Origin: Treponema sp.
GTDB taxonomy: Bacteria > Spirochaetota > Spirochaetia > Treponematales > Breznakiellaceae
Direction: 5' to 3'
Assembly (NCBI GenBank): GCA_031257715.1
Contig: JAIROE010000003.1
Coordinates: forward strand, 1 to 8,210
Length of the DNA: 8,210 nt
Positions 1 through 5,678 of the stretch are shown one piece after another. A model generated the notes under the pieces. It saw only the letters and a program-made list of their open reading frames with translations. It did no database searches and had not been told where the DNA came from. A program made the translations under genes and the position numbers. Positions within the stretch are counted from its first letter, which is position 1; each line of letters starts with the position of its first letter.

Positions 1-2
1 CT

Positions 3-98
3 TGCCATTGGGGCCGCCGCCCCGAATCGGACCAGCCGGTGTTCAGGGCCGAGCTGCGCATCGAAAAGGGACCGCCGGCGCCGCCGTCTTTCGCATGA
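3..98 (+). CDS. C-terminal tail of an unknown upstream gene (partial)
   Basis: An open frame enters from the left edge and ends at TGA 96-98, giving 31 visible residues that begin CHWGRRPESDQP and end PPAPPSFA. Third codon positions are strongly G/C, as expected of coding DNA here. The stop overlaps the ATG of the next gene as ATGA (95-98), the usual arrangement for translational coupling, and this is the main reason for believing the frame is real. Too little is visible to name a family. The competing reading is that the MTHFR frame, which is also open through this stretch, simply extends further upstream. I prefer the tail interpretation because the MTHFR homology begins right at the ATG at 95. 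Confidence 0.4.
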   Translation, partial: CHWGRRPESDQPVFRAELRIEKGPPAPPSFA

Positions 99-877
99 TC
101 ATCTCTCTGGAAGCAATTCCCCGCAGCCGCGAAGCTCTCACCGAAACGGCGAAAACCGGCGCGGTTTTCCCCGGAATACGGATCATCAATGTACCGGATC
201 TTGTCCGTTTTGAAATACGGTCTTGGGATGCCTGCGGTATCCTTGAGGAATTGTGTTGTACTTCGGCTTTCACTTTTATGCCTCATTTGCGGGCAAGGGA
301 CTTTGATCCGAAACTGCCCTTTCCCCATACGGCCCGTTTTCGCGGCTTGGGTATAAAGCGGGTGCTGGTTATTGCCGGTGACACCGGTTCGGAAAGCGCG
401 GTATGCGGTGTGCGCGCGGCTGGTCTGCCGCAGGTACAGAAAACGCAAACCATCCCCTTCATCAAAAAACTCAAGGCCGAATTACCTGAACTTTCGGTTT
501 ACGCGGCCTTCGATCCGTACCGGTCGAATATTCGTTATGAACTGGATTACCTCCGCGAAAAAGAAGAAGCCGGCGCGGTGGGTTTCTTCAGCCAGCCTTT
601 CTTTGATTTGAGGCTCCTTGAAATTTATGCCGAGTACCTTGAAGGCCGTGATGTGTATTGGGGAATTTCCCCGGTACTTTCGGACAAAAACCGGAACTAC
701 TGGGAATCACGGAACAGGGCAATTTTTCCCAAATCCTTCAGGCCGGATTTTTTCTGGAATGTGGATTTTGGCCGCCGGGTTCTTGATTTCTGTGAAAAGC
801 GCGGCTTTAATCTTTACCTCATGCCCATAAAAGTGGATCTGGAAGCATATCTTTCAGGCCTTTTGGGAAAAGGATAA
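95..877 (+). CDS. Methylenetetrahydrofolate reductase-like protein (short MetF family)
   Basis: The 260-residue protein is a cytoplasmic TIM-barrel flavoprotein of the MTHFR family, which reduces 5,10-methylene-THF to 5-methyl-THF for methionine synthesis or, in acetogens, the methyl branch of the Wood-Ljungdahl pathway. The barrel starts at once with ISLEAIPRS (residues 3-11), matching the family's FEFFPPR strand. The three residues known to matter in E. coli MetF (E28, D120, Q183) have counterparts at E6, D96 (VIAGDTG) and Q167 (FFSQPFFD). WGISPVLS (189-196) matches the PGILPV strand, and NLYLMPIKV the C-terminal HFYTLNR strand. It is about 30 residues shorter than typical MetF. ATG 95 is chosen because homology begins there and it overlaps the preceding stop as ATGA. 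The gene ends just before a hairpin terminator. The general family is fairly clear. The exact substrate, and whether it needs a partner such as MetV, are not. Confidence 0.75.
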   Translation: MIISLEAIPRSREALTETAKTGAVFPGIRIINVPDLVRFEIRSWDACGILEELCCTSAFTFMPHLRARDFDPKLPFPHTARFRGLGIKRVLVIAGDTGSESAVCGVRAAGLPQVQKTQTIPFIKKLKAELPELSVYAAFDPYRSNIRYELDYLREKEEAGAVGFFSQPFFDLRLLEIYAEYLEGRDVYWGISPVLSDKNRNYWESRNRAIFPKSFRPDFFWNVDFGRRVLDFCEKRGFNLYLMPIKVDLEAYLSGLLGKG

Positions 878-897
878 GCTCCGCTCCAACGAAGATA

Positions 898-926
898 CCC
901 AGGAGCTTGCTCCTGGGTTCTTCATT
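898..926 (+). terminator. Hairpin terminator after the MTHFR-like gene
   Basis: CCCAGGAGCTTGCTCCTGGG (898-917) is a perfect inverted repeat that can form an 8-9 bp GC-rich stem with a very small loop. It is followed by the moderately T-rich TTCTTCATT. It lies 20 nt after the MTHFR stop and between two convergent genes, as expected for a Rho-independent terminator. The weak U-tract lowers certainty. Confidence 0.65.
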
Positions 927-994
927 GGAAGGCGTGGTCCATACCCCGAGGTTCTTCATTATGGCATGGGCGGCATTGGAAACCGGTTTCATTT

Positions 995-1783
995 TCAGCC
1001 CTGCCGGTTTTTATCGGCAATGCTGAAATAACGGCTGTAGTTTTGTATCCACTCAAAGTCAAGATTGTACTTGATCTTTGAATGCATTGAAAGTTTGAAT
1101 ATCAGGGAACAAAGGTAATTGACGTAAAGATAATATTCATCGTCGGAAATTTCGCCGGATGATTCCACCGGGGCAGAATCATTTTTGCCGGAATCCGAAT
1201 CTTCAAGCATTATCTTTTTTCCACGCCTGTGAATTTCGGCGAGATAGTCCTTTCCGTTGAGGTTCCATATATCATCATCGTTAAGTTTCAGCGTTTTTTT
1301 GATGTAGAGGATCTTTTCATTGAAGCCAAGTGTGGAAAAATTTTCTGCATGAATGTTGACAAAATAATTTTTCAGTTCGTCTGATGATTTAAAATCTTTT
1401 GCCACCGAATAGGATATTTTGATTTCATTGTCGGAATAAAGCTTGGTGAAGGACCGGTAATACACGGAGACCAGATGATTCAGGAAAAGTTCAAAGGTGG
1501 TATACGATGATACAAACAGGTTGTTTTTGATTCCCGTCCAGCCGTCCTTGAGGGTTTTGTCGATCTGTTGCTGCCAGGGGGCGCGGATTTCATCCATGTA
1601 TTTTTTAACCGCCGTCCCGTTTTTGTCTTTGAGGAAAGGTTTTGTTGTTTGAACAAAATTGTCAAAAACGACATCCCTTATTGCCCTTGAAATATTTTTG
1701 TCATTGATGAGTGAAAGGTATTTGTACAGCGACGTATTGAGCAGAATTTCGTTATGGTATTTCAATGCCTTGATTTTTTCCAT
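995..1783 (-). CDS. AT-rich orphan protein, possibly HEPN-like (unknown function)
   Basis: I do not recognise a named family with confidence. The 262-residue protein is rich in Lys, Asn, Asp, Ile and Tyr, has no signal peptide or membrane segment, and looks mostly helical. A long amphipathic helix (NLFVSSYTTFELFLNHLVSVYYRSF, broadly 88-112), a basic segment LAEIHRRGKKIM (181-192) and a final helix pair (215-233) have the spacing seen in HEPN-domain proteins. However, the catalytic Rx4-6H motif is not present: no His follows R186/R187 at that distance. The coding DNA is clearly more AT-rich than the flanking genes, suggesting recent acquisition. ATG 1783 is chosen over upstream in-frame codons because a promoter-like pair lies just upstream (1823-1851), which leaves the extension MRRIALIPQGG largely outside the transcript. 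The gene converges on the MTHFR gene and lies downstream of the PLP gene on the same strand. Confidence 0.7.
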   Translation of the reverse strand: MEKIKALKYHNEILLNTSLYKYLSLINDKNISRAIRDVVFDNFVQTTKPFLKDKNGTAVKKYMDEIRAPWQQQIDKTLKDGWTGIKNNLFVSSYTTFELFLNHLVSVYYRSFTKLYSDNEIKISYSVAKDFKSSDELKNYFVNIHAENFSTLGFNEKILYIKKTLKLNDDDIWNLNGKDYLAEIHRRGKKIMLEDSDSGKNDSAPVESSGEISDDEYYLYVNYLCSLIFKLSMHSKIKYNLDFEWIQNYSRYFSIADKNRQG

Positions 1784-1822
1784 GACAACCCCGTTTCGAC
1801 CTGCCTCACCACATCCTATACA

Positions 1823-1851
1823 ACTATATCCTCCTTGAGGGATCAGGGCAA
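1823..1851 (-). promoter_or_regulatory. Sigma70-type promoter for the AT-rich orphan gene
   Basis: Read on the minus strand, TTGCCC (1851-1846) is followed after exactly 17 nt by TATAGT (1828-1823), one base from the TATAAT consensus. Transcription would start around 1815, giving a short leader of about 30 nt before ATG 1783. The -35 match is only 4 of 6. A strong Shine-Dalgarno-like AAGGAGG (1836-1830) lies inside the spacer but has no in-frame start codon at a proper distance. Confidence 0.4.
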
Positions 1852-1865
1852 TGCGCCGCATTGCC
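1847..1865. repeat. 19-bp inverted repeat (possible terminator stem)
   Basis: GGCAATGC-GCC-GCATTGCC is a perfect 8-bp inverted repeat with a 3-nt centre. It lies about 85 nt past the stop of the PLP gene on the minus strand and overlaps the proposed -35 of the orphan gene. It may separate the two transcription units, as an attenuated terminator without a good U-tract or as an operator. Confidence 0.5.
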
Positions 1866-1884
1866 TCGTGTAAATTTTGGCCGC

Positions 1885-1955
1885 TTCATTCGGGAGTCTG
1901 GTTTAATACCCCCGCCGCAAACTTTGTTTGCGCACTTGCTCCGCGGAGGTTCATT
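1885..1955 (-). repeat. Intergenic structured repeat, copy A
   Basis: This 71-bp stretch matches 5610-5678 along its length. It shares the identical 18-mer AGTCTGGTTTAATACCCC (1895-1912) and the 13-mer TGCTCCGCGGAGG (1937-1949), plus similar ends (TTCATTCG and TTCATT). Between the cores lies a hairpin CGCAAAC-TTT-GTTTGCG (1916-1932), 7 bp with a 3-nt loop. CTCCGCGGAG (1940-1949) is itself a 10-bp palindrome. Read on the minus strand, the repeat begins at the TGA stop (1953-1951) of the PLP gene and runs downstream. It could be a 3'-UTR structure or a small dispersed repeat. No coding capacity is seen. Confidence 0.75.
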
Positions 1956-3156
1956 TTGTGAAATTTCCCAATCCCGTTTTCTTCAGGGCCTGCTCAATAT
2001 CCCCGATAATATCTTCGCTGTCTTCAAGTCCAACGCTGAAACGGAAAAATCCTCCGTGGAATTCTTCCGGGTAGAGGTACTGCCGTTCGTCATTTTCACC
2101 CAGAAAAACAATCAGGCTTTCGTCATGCCCAAGGGAAACCGCCGATGTGATAAGTTTCAGATTGCTTACAAAGCGGTTGTGGGTATCGTGATCCGCTTTC
2201 AGGCCGAAAGCAAGGACTCCCCCGAAACCGGGCGACATCTGGGAAAGCGCCGTTGCGTGTCCCCTGTGGCTTTCAAGTCCCGGATAGGCGGTAAAACGGA
2301 CGGCGGGACTTTTTTCCAGATAACGTGCGGCCGCCAGTGCGTTCGCGTTATGTTGACGCATACGCAGGGGAAGAGTAACGGCACCACGCATGATGAGCCA
2401 TGCGTTAAAGGGGCTGATGACGCCTCCCAGATTTACCTGGGACTGAAGGCGGATGGTATCGAGATGCTCTTTCTTGCCGATGATGGCGCCGCCCATAGCA
2501 TCTCCGTGACCGTTAATATATTTGGTAAGACTCTCCACGGAAAAATCGGCTCCCAATTCCAGAGGCCGCTGGTTAAAAGGAGACGCAAAGGTGTTGTCTA
2601 CCGAAAGGAGGGCTCCCGCCTCGTGTGCGATATTCGCGATGCCCCTTATGTCGGAAATGCCTGTTGTCGGATTACCGGGGGTTTCAATGTGAATGAGCCT
2701 TGTATTGGGACGGAGCGCGGTGCGGACCTTCTCCAAACCGGAAGTGTCAACAATTGTGGTTTCAATGTTGAATTTGTTGTTCAATAGCTCGTTGAGAAGA
2801 CGGTATACGGCGATATAAGTAACATTTGAAAAGATAACATGATCTCCGGCTTTAAGGAGGGCAAAAAAAAGGCCTGACAGGGCGGCTACCCCGCTTCCCA
2901 GAACCACACAGTCTTCCCCACCCGAAAGCGACGCCAGTTTTTCTTCAAGGTATTTTTGGTTCGCGCCGCCGTTACGGGTATAGAGGTTTTTTCCTGCGGC
3001 GCTCCAGTTCAGATCGGAAGGATCGTAGGGCAGCTCGTAACTGTTGGCCATTACAATGGGCCGTCTGATGGCCCCGGTTTCCGCGTCAACATCGTTTCCC
3101 GTATGTACCGCCCTGGTTTGAAAGCCGAAATTTTCCCCGTAAACTCGTTTAGCCAT
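1951..3156 (-). CDS. PLP-dependent Cys/Met metabolism enzyme (gamma-synthase / gamma-lyase family)
   Basis: The 401-residue protein belongs to the fold-type I PLP family that includes cystathionine gamma-synthase, cystathionine lyases, methionine gamma-lyase and O-acetylhomoserine sulfhydrylase. The cofactor lysine is K212 in SVESLTKYINGHGD. D187 in SVDNTFASP should bind the pyridine nitrogen. GSGVAALSG (87-95) and Y59/R61 in NLYTRNGG fit the phosphate-binding parts, and Y114 in NVTYIAVY matches the stacking/catalytic tyrosine. Length is normal and no lesion is seen. YTRNGGANQ and LGENDERQYLYPEEF differ from textbook members, so the reaction cannot be assigned; a lyase or sulfhydrylase role is possible. 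ATG 3156 has GGAG (3167-3164) 7 nt upstream. The gene diverges from the nifH-like operon across a 215-bp control region, suggesting a common sulfur theme. Its stop lies in repeat copy A. Confidence 0.88.
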   Translation of the reverse strand: MAKRVYGENFGFQTRAVHTGNDVDAETGAIRRPIVMANSYELPYDPSDLNWSAAGKNLYTRNGGANQKYLEEKLASLSGGEDCVVLGSGVAALSGLFFALLKAGDHVIFSNVTYIAVYRLLNELLNNKFNIETTIVDTSGLEKVRTALRPNTRLIHIETPGNPTTGISDIRGIANIAHEAGALLSVDNTFASPFNQRPLELGADFSVESLTKYINGHGDAMGGAIIGKKEHLDTIRLQSQVNLGGVISPFNAWLIMRGAVTLPLRMRQHNANALAAARYLEKSPAVRFTAYPGLESHRGHATALSQMSPGFGGVLAFGLKADHDTHNRFVSNLKLITSAVSLGHDESLIVFLGENDERQYLYPEEFHGGFFRFSVGLEDSEDIIGDIEQALKKTGLGNFTK

Positions 3157-3183
3157 ACAGATACTCCAGTCCGATTGAATAAT

Positions 3184-3212
3184 ATACTATGTCGATATGA
3201 ATAATACATCAA
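3184..3212 (-). promoter_or_regulatory. Sigma70-type promoter for the PLP gene
   Basis: On the minus strand, TTGATG (3212-3207) is followed after 17 nt by TAGTAT (3189-3184). Transcription would start near 3177, about 20 nt before ATG 3156, with the GGAG ribosome-binding site between. An alternative -35, TTGACG, lies slightly further upstream (around 3230). The leader is too short for a riboswitch downstream of this promoter. Confidence 0.5.
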
Positions 3213-3234
3213 ACGAATGCGGGAACGTCAAGAT

Positions 3235-3265
3235 GTCCAAAACCAGGACGGACTTGAAACAGTCC
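3235..3265. promoter_or_regulatory. Pair of small adjacent dyads in the divergent control region
   Basis: GTCC-aaaacca-GGAC (3235-3249) is followed directly by GGACT-tgaaac-AGTCC (3250-3265). The half-sites are related (GTCC/GGAC in both), so the block reads like two operator dyads side by side, midway between the two divergent promoters. The arms are only 4 and 5 bp, so chance is possible. I cannot match them to a known regulator. Confidence 0.3.
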
Positions 3266-3274
3266 CAGTCGAAT

Positions 3275-3291
3275 AAAAATTTCAAATTTTT
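3275..3291. promoter_or_regulatory. 17-bp A/T palindrome upstream of the nifH-like promoter
   Basis: AAAAATTT-C-AAATTTTT is a perfect 8-bp inverted repeat around a single C, ending 12 bp before the TTGACA box of the nifH-like operon. Its place and symmetry suit an operator for a dimeric regulator or an intrinsically bent UP-like element. Its low complexity means it could also be AT-rich background. Confidence 0.4.
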
Positions 3292-3303
3292 CTGATTAGA
3301 TAC

Positions 3304-3335
3304 TTGACAAATCCTATAAATTTAATATATATAAT
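3304..3335 (+). promoter_or_regulatory. Sigma70-type promoter for the nifH-like/nifB operon
   Basis: A perfect TTGACA (3304-3309) is followed by AT-rich DNA offering TATATA at 3326 (16-nt spacer) or 3328 (18-nt spacer), and a perfect TATAAT at 3330-3335 (20-nt spacer). The leader to ATG 3372 would be about 30 nt. No sigma54 -24/-12 element (GG-N10-GC) is seen, which differs from many classical nif operons. Confidence 0.55.
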
Positions 3336-3371
3336 TCATAGTAATTTGATAGGAATAATAATGAGATTGAT

Positions 3372-4232
3372 ATGGGTAGGAAAATCAAACAAATCGCTAT
3401 ATACGGGAAAGGCGGAATAGGCAAATCGACCACTACATCCAATTTGAGCGCCGCCCTTTCACAGAGGGGCCTTAAGGTCATGCAGTTTGGCTGTGATCCC
3501 AAAAGTGATTCTGCCAATACCCTTCGGAACGGCAAATTCATACCTACTGTACTGGATACCCTTCGGGAAAAGTCCGCCGTAAAGGCCAGTGAGGTGATTT
3601 ATGAGGGGGTTTAACGGAATTTATTGTGTGGAAGCAGGGGGGCCCGCGCTGGGCGTGGGATCATAACAACGGTGGAGCTCTTCAAGCAGCAGAAGGTCTT
3701 TGAGGACCTGTCGCTGGATGTGGTGATTTACGATGTCCTGGGAGACGTGGTTTGCGGCGGCTTTGCCGTACCCATCCGGGAAGGGATCGCCGAACATGTC
3801 TTTACCGTATCTTCCTCGGACTTTATGCCGATCTACGCCTCCAACAATCTTTTCAAGGAAATAAGCAAGTATTCCAACTCGGGGGGCGCCCTTCTGGGCG
3901 GGGTAATCGCTAATTCCATGGGGGTCCCCTTCTCAAGGGAAATCATCGACGACTTCGTGGCCCATACGGCGACACAGGTCATGGAATACATACCCCGGTC
4001 CATCACCGTAACCCAGAGTGAACTTCAGGGAAAGACCACCATCGAGGCCGCTCCCGAGTCGGCCCAGGCAGGGGTTTACCGTTCGCTGGCAAAAAAAATT
4101 GCCGATCATGTTGAATCAAAAGCCCCCGTTCCTCTGGAGATTACGGCCCTCAGGGAATGGGCGGGCAAATGGGCGGACCAGCTTCTTGCGCTGGAACAGG
4201 GCAAAGTTGATTCTATCGGAGACAGGATTTAG
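3372..4232 (+). pseudogene. Nitrogenase iron protein-like (NifH/MarH-type) gene broken by two indels
   Basis: Both halves are clearly NifH family, a homodimeric ATP-driven [4Fe-4S] reductase. The first frame (3372-3614, 80 residues) has Walker [10 protein letters not shown] (11-19) and FGCDPKSDS (39-47). It then stops at TAA 3612-3614, where GAGGGGGTTTAAC has one G too many. The +1 frame continues the family sequence [17 protein letters not shown] (3610-3660), then hits TAA 3664. The original frame resumes at AGRGIITTVELFK (3648 on) and runs to TAG 4230, with YDVLGDVVCGGFAVPIREG intact (second cluster Cys at 3753-3755). About 16 nt are missing between GVG and AGRG, removing the first cluster cysteine. 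The net -15 keeps the outer frame. The GCDPKSDS...IPTVLDTL segment resembles group IV NifH-like proteins such as those of methylthio-alkane reductase rather than classical NifH. The start has only a weak ribosome-binding site. The rest looks undamaged, suggesting recent loss. Confidence 0.85.
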
Positions 4233-4241
4233 GAGTGGAAA

Positions 4242-5534
4242 ATGGAAACAGGCGTATTGGAAACCAACCGGAAAAAATCACTGACACATCCCTGCTTCAA
4301 TGGCTGCGGGGGGAAAAATACCCGGATCCATCTGCCGGTAGCTCCGGCCTGCAATATCCAGTGCAATTACTGTGTCCGCAAATTCGAGTGCGTCAACGAA
4401 AGCCGGCCAGGGGTAACAAGCCGGGTCCTTTCACCCGAGGAGGCTCTCAAACGTTTTCTTGAAGTCAGGGGATGGCTGGGAAACATCGATGTAGTGGGCA
4501 TCGCCGGTCCGGGAGATGCTCTTGCGAATTTTGAAAAGGTGAAGGAAACATTTTCCCTTATCCGCGAAACAGAACCGGATGTTACCTTCTGTCTTTCCAC
4601 CAACGGCCTCCTCCTTCCCCAATATGCCGCCGGGATCGCCGCCATGGGGGTCAGCCATGTGACGGTAACGGTGAACGCCATGGACAGCGAGACCGGAAAA
4701 CACATTTACCGTTTTGTAGAATATCAGGGTAGGCATTATACAGGTGAAGAAGGAGCGGCCCTGCTTCTGGAAAACCAGTACGAAGGCATACGGCGTTTGC
4801 ATGAACTTGGTGTTGTTGTCAAAGTGAATGTTGTGGTCCTCAAGGATCTGAATGATGGCCAGATCCCCGCCATTGCCGCAAAACTCAAGGAAACCGGAGC
4901 GGATCTGTGTAATATCATGCAGCTTATTCCCGTGGAGGGAAGCCTCTTTGAGCACATTCCCCTTACCAGCAACGCGGAAATTATGGCCATCCGCAAAAGT
5001 TGTGAAGCCATACTTCCCCAAATGTACCACTGCCGCCAGTGCCGCGCCGACGCCGTGGGAACTGTGGATAACGATCTGTCCCGGCTTTTCACCGGAGAAC
5101 CGGGGGAGCCAGGATGTCCCATGGAAACTGCGGGACGCTCCGAGGAACCGGAAGAAACCGCCGGCCTGTTCGCGGTAGCTTCAAAAAATGGAATGCTTGT
5201 GGATCAGCACTTTGGCCATGCGACGGATTTTTATATTTATGAATATAAAAACAGACAGGTCAATTTTCTTGAACGTCGTGAAGTTCCGCAATACTGTTTT
5301 GGTTCGGATCAGTGCGGAAGGCATAATGACGAACTGATGGATTCCATCATCAAAACCATCGAGGGCTGCTCCGCCGTCATTACCATGCGGATAGGAGAAG
5401 CGCCCAGAAGGCGGCTTGAAGATAAGGGAATCGGCATTTTTACAACCTATAACTATATTACCGATGCGGTGCGGGAAGCGGCGCAGAATACGGCGTTAAT
5501 CATGGAGAAAACAGGGAAACAAACGAAGGATTAA
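4242..5534 (+). CDS. nifB: NifB: radical SAM FeMo-cofactor precursor (NifB-co) synthase with C-terminal NifX-like domain
   Basis: NifB fuses two [4Fe-4S] clusters with a carbide carbon from SAM to make the 8Fe core (NifB-co) of nitrogenase-type cofactors. The 430-residue protein has all the landmarks: HPC (16-18), radical SAM CNIQCNYC (C37, C41, C44), NESRPG (52-57), AGPGD (88-92), CLSTNG (C117), NQYEGI and the C-terminal cluster motif HCRQCRADAVG (C264, C267). Residues about 308-412 (LFAVASKNGMLVDQHFGHATDF...) form the NifX/NafY-like dinitrogenase-cofactor domain found at the end of many NifB proteins. Length is normal and no lesion is seen. ATG 4242 has AGGAG (4231-4235) 6 nt upstream, embedded in the stop of the broken nifH-like gene 9 nt away, so the two form an operon. 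A MarB-type role in a nitrogenase-like system is an alternative. No D/K or E/N genes lie nearby. Confidence 0.92.
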   Translation: METGVLETNRKKSLTHPCFNGCGGKNTRIHLPVAPACNIQCNYCVRKFECVNESRPGVTSRVLSPEEALKRFLEVRGWLGNIDVVGIAGPGDALANFEKVKETFSLIRETEPDVTFCLSTNGLLLPQYAAGIAAMGVSHVTVTVNAMDSETGKHIYRFVEYQGRHYTGEEGAALLLENQYEGIRRLHELGVVVKVNVVVLKDLNDGQIPAIAAKLKETGADLCNIMQLIPVEGSLFEHIPLTSNAEIMAIRKSCEAILPQMYHCRQCRADAVGTVDNDLSRLFTGEPGEPGCPMETAGRSEEPEETAGLFAVASKNGMLVDQHFGHATDFYIYEYKNRQVNFLERREVPQYCFGSDQCGRHNDELMDSIIKTIEGCSAVITMRIGEAPRRRLEDKGIGIFTTYNYITDAVREAAQNTALIMEKTGKQTKD

Positions 5535-5566
5535 CGGCTATTGTACAAGGAGAATTTAAAAAACCG

Positions 5567-5615
5567 GGCGCCCCCTGAAATCATGTTCACCATGTTTTTG
5601 GGGCGCCTCTTTATT
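5567..5615. terminator. Bidirectional terminator between nifB and the B12-radical SAM gene
   Basis: GGCGCCCC (5567-5574) pairs with GGGGCGCC (5600-5607). Inside the 25-nt loop a second stem can form (AAA-t-CATG against CATG-t-TTT), giving a long stacked hairpin. On the plus strand it is followed by TCTTTATT. On the minus strand GGTTTTTTAAATT follows, which is the better U-tract. It therefore serves both convergent operons. Confidence 0.8.
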
Positions 5616-5678
5616 CGAAAGTCTGGTTTAATACCCCGTCGAATCTCCGGTTCGCGCTCTGCTCCGCGGAGGCTCATT
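5610..5678 (-). repeat. Intergenic structured repeat, copy B
   Basis: This 69-bp stretch matches 1885-1955. Identical cores are AGTCTGGTTTAATACCCC (5620-5637) and TGCTCCGCGGAGG (5660-5672). The middle differs in sequence but keeps a stem: CGAATC-TCC-GGTTCG (5640-5654), 6 bp with one T:G pair and a 3-nt loop, in the same place as the 7-bp stem of copy A. On the minus strand it begins at the TGA stop (5676-5674) of the B12-radical SAM gene, just as copy A does for the PLP gene, and runs up to the bidirectional terminator. Confidence 0.75.

Noticed and set aside
1784..1861. N-terminal extension of the orphan gene from ATG 1861
   Set aside because: The extension would begin inside the 1847-1865 hairpin and run through the promoter-like boxes; ATG 1783 fits better.
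1885..1955. Integron attC site
   Set aside because: The palindromic layout and GTTTAAT are suggestive, but no proper GTTRRRY/RYYYAAC pair is present, and the flanking genes are not in cassette array form.
1861..2787. Long plus-strand open frame (308 codons) opposite the PLP gene
   Set aside because: It is fully antisense to a clear PLP-enzyme gene, and its predicted protein has no recognisable family features.
3157..3371. SAM riboswitch or T-box upstream of the PLP gene
   Set aside because: The likely transcript leader is only about 20 nt, and the dyads do not form the multi-stem layout of those elements.
3157..3371. Sigma54 (-24/-12) nif promoter
   Set aside because: No GG-N10-GC pair of the right type was found upstream of the nifH-like gene.
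3600..3670. Programmed ribosomal frameshifting as an explanation of the nifH-like break
   Set aside because: Two shifts in opposite senses within about 50 nt would be needed, and five conserved residues including a cluster cysteine would still be missing.
3624..4232. An independent 202-residue gene starting at TTG 3624
   Set aside because: Its first residues (MCGSRGAR) are out-of-frame translation of the NifH stretch YCVEAGGP; there is no ribosome-binding site and no Walker A. It is the 3' part of the broken nifH-like gene.
4431..5030. 199-codon minus-strand open frame inside nifB
   Set aside because: Antisense shadow of the well-conserved NifB radical SAM domain.
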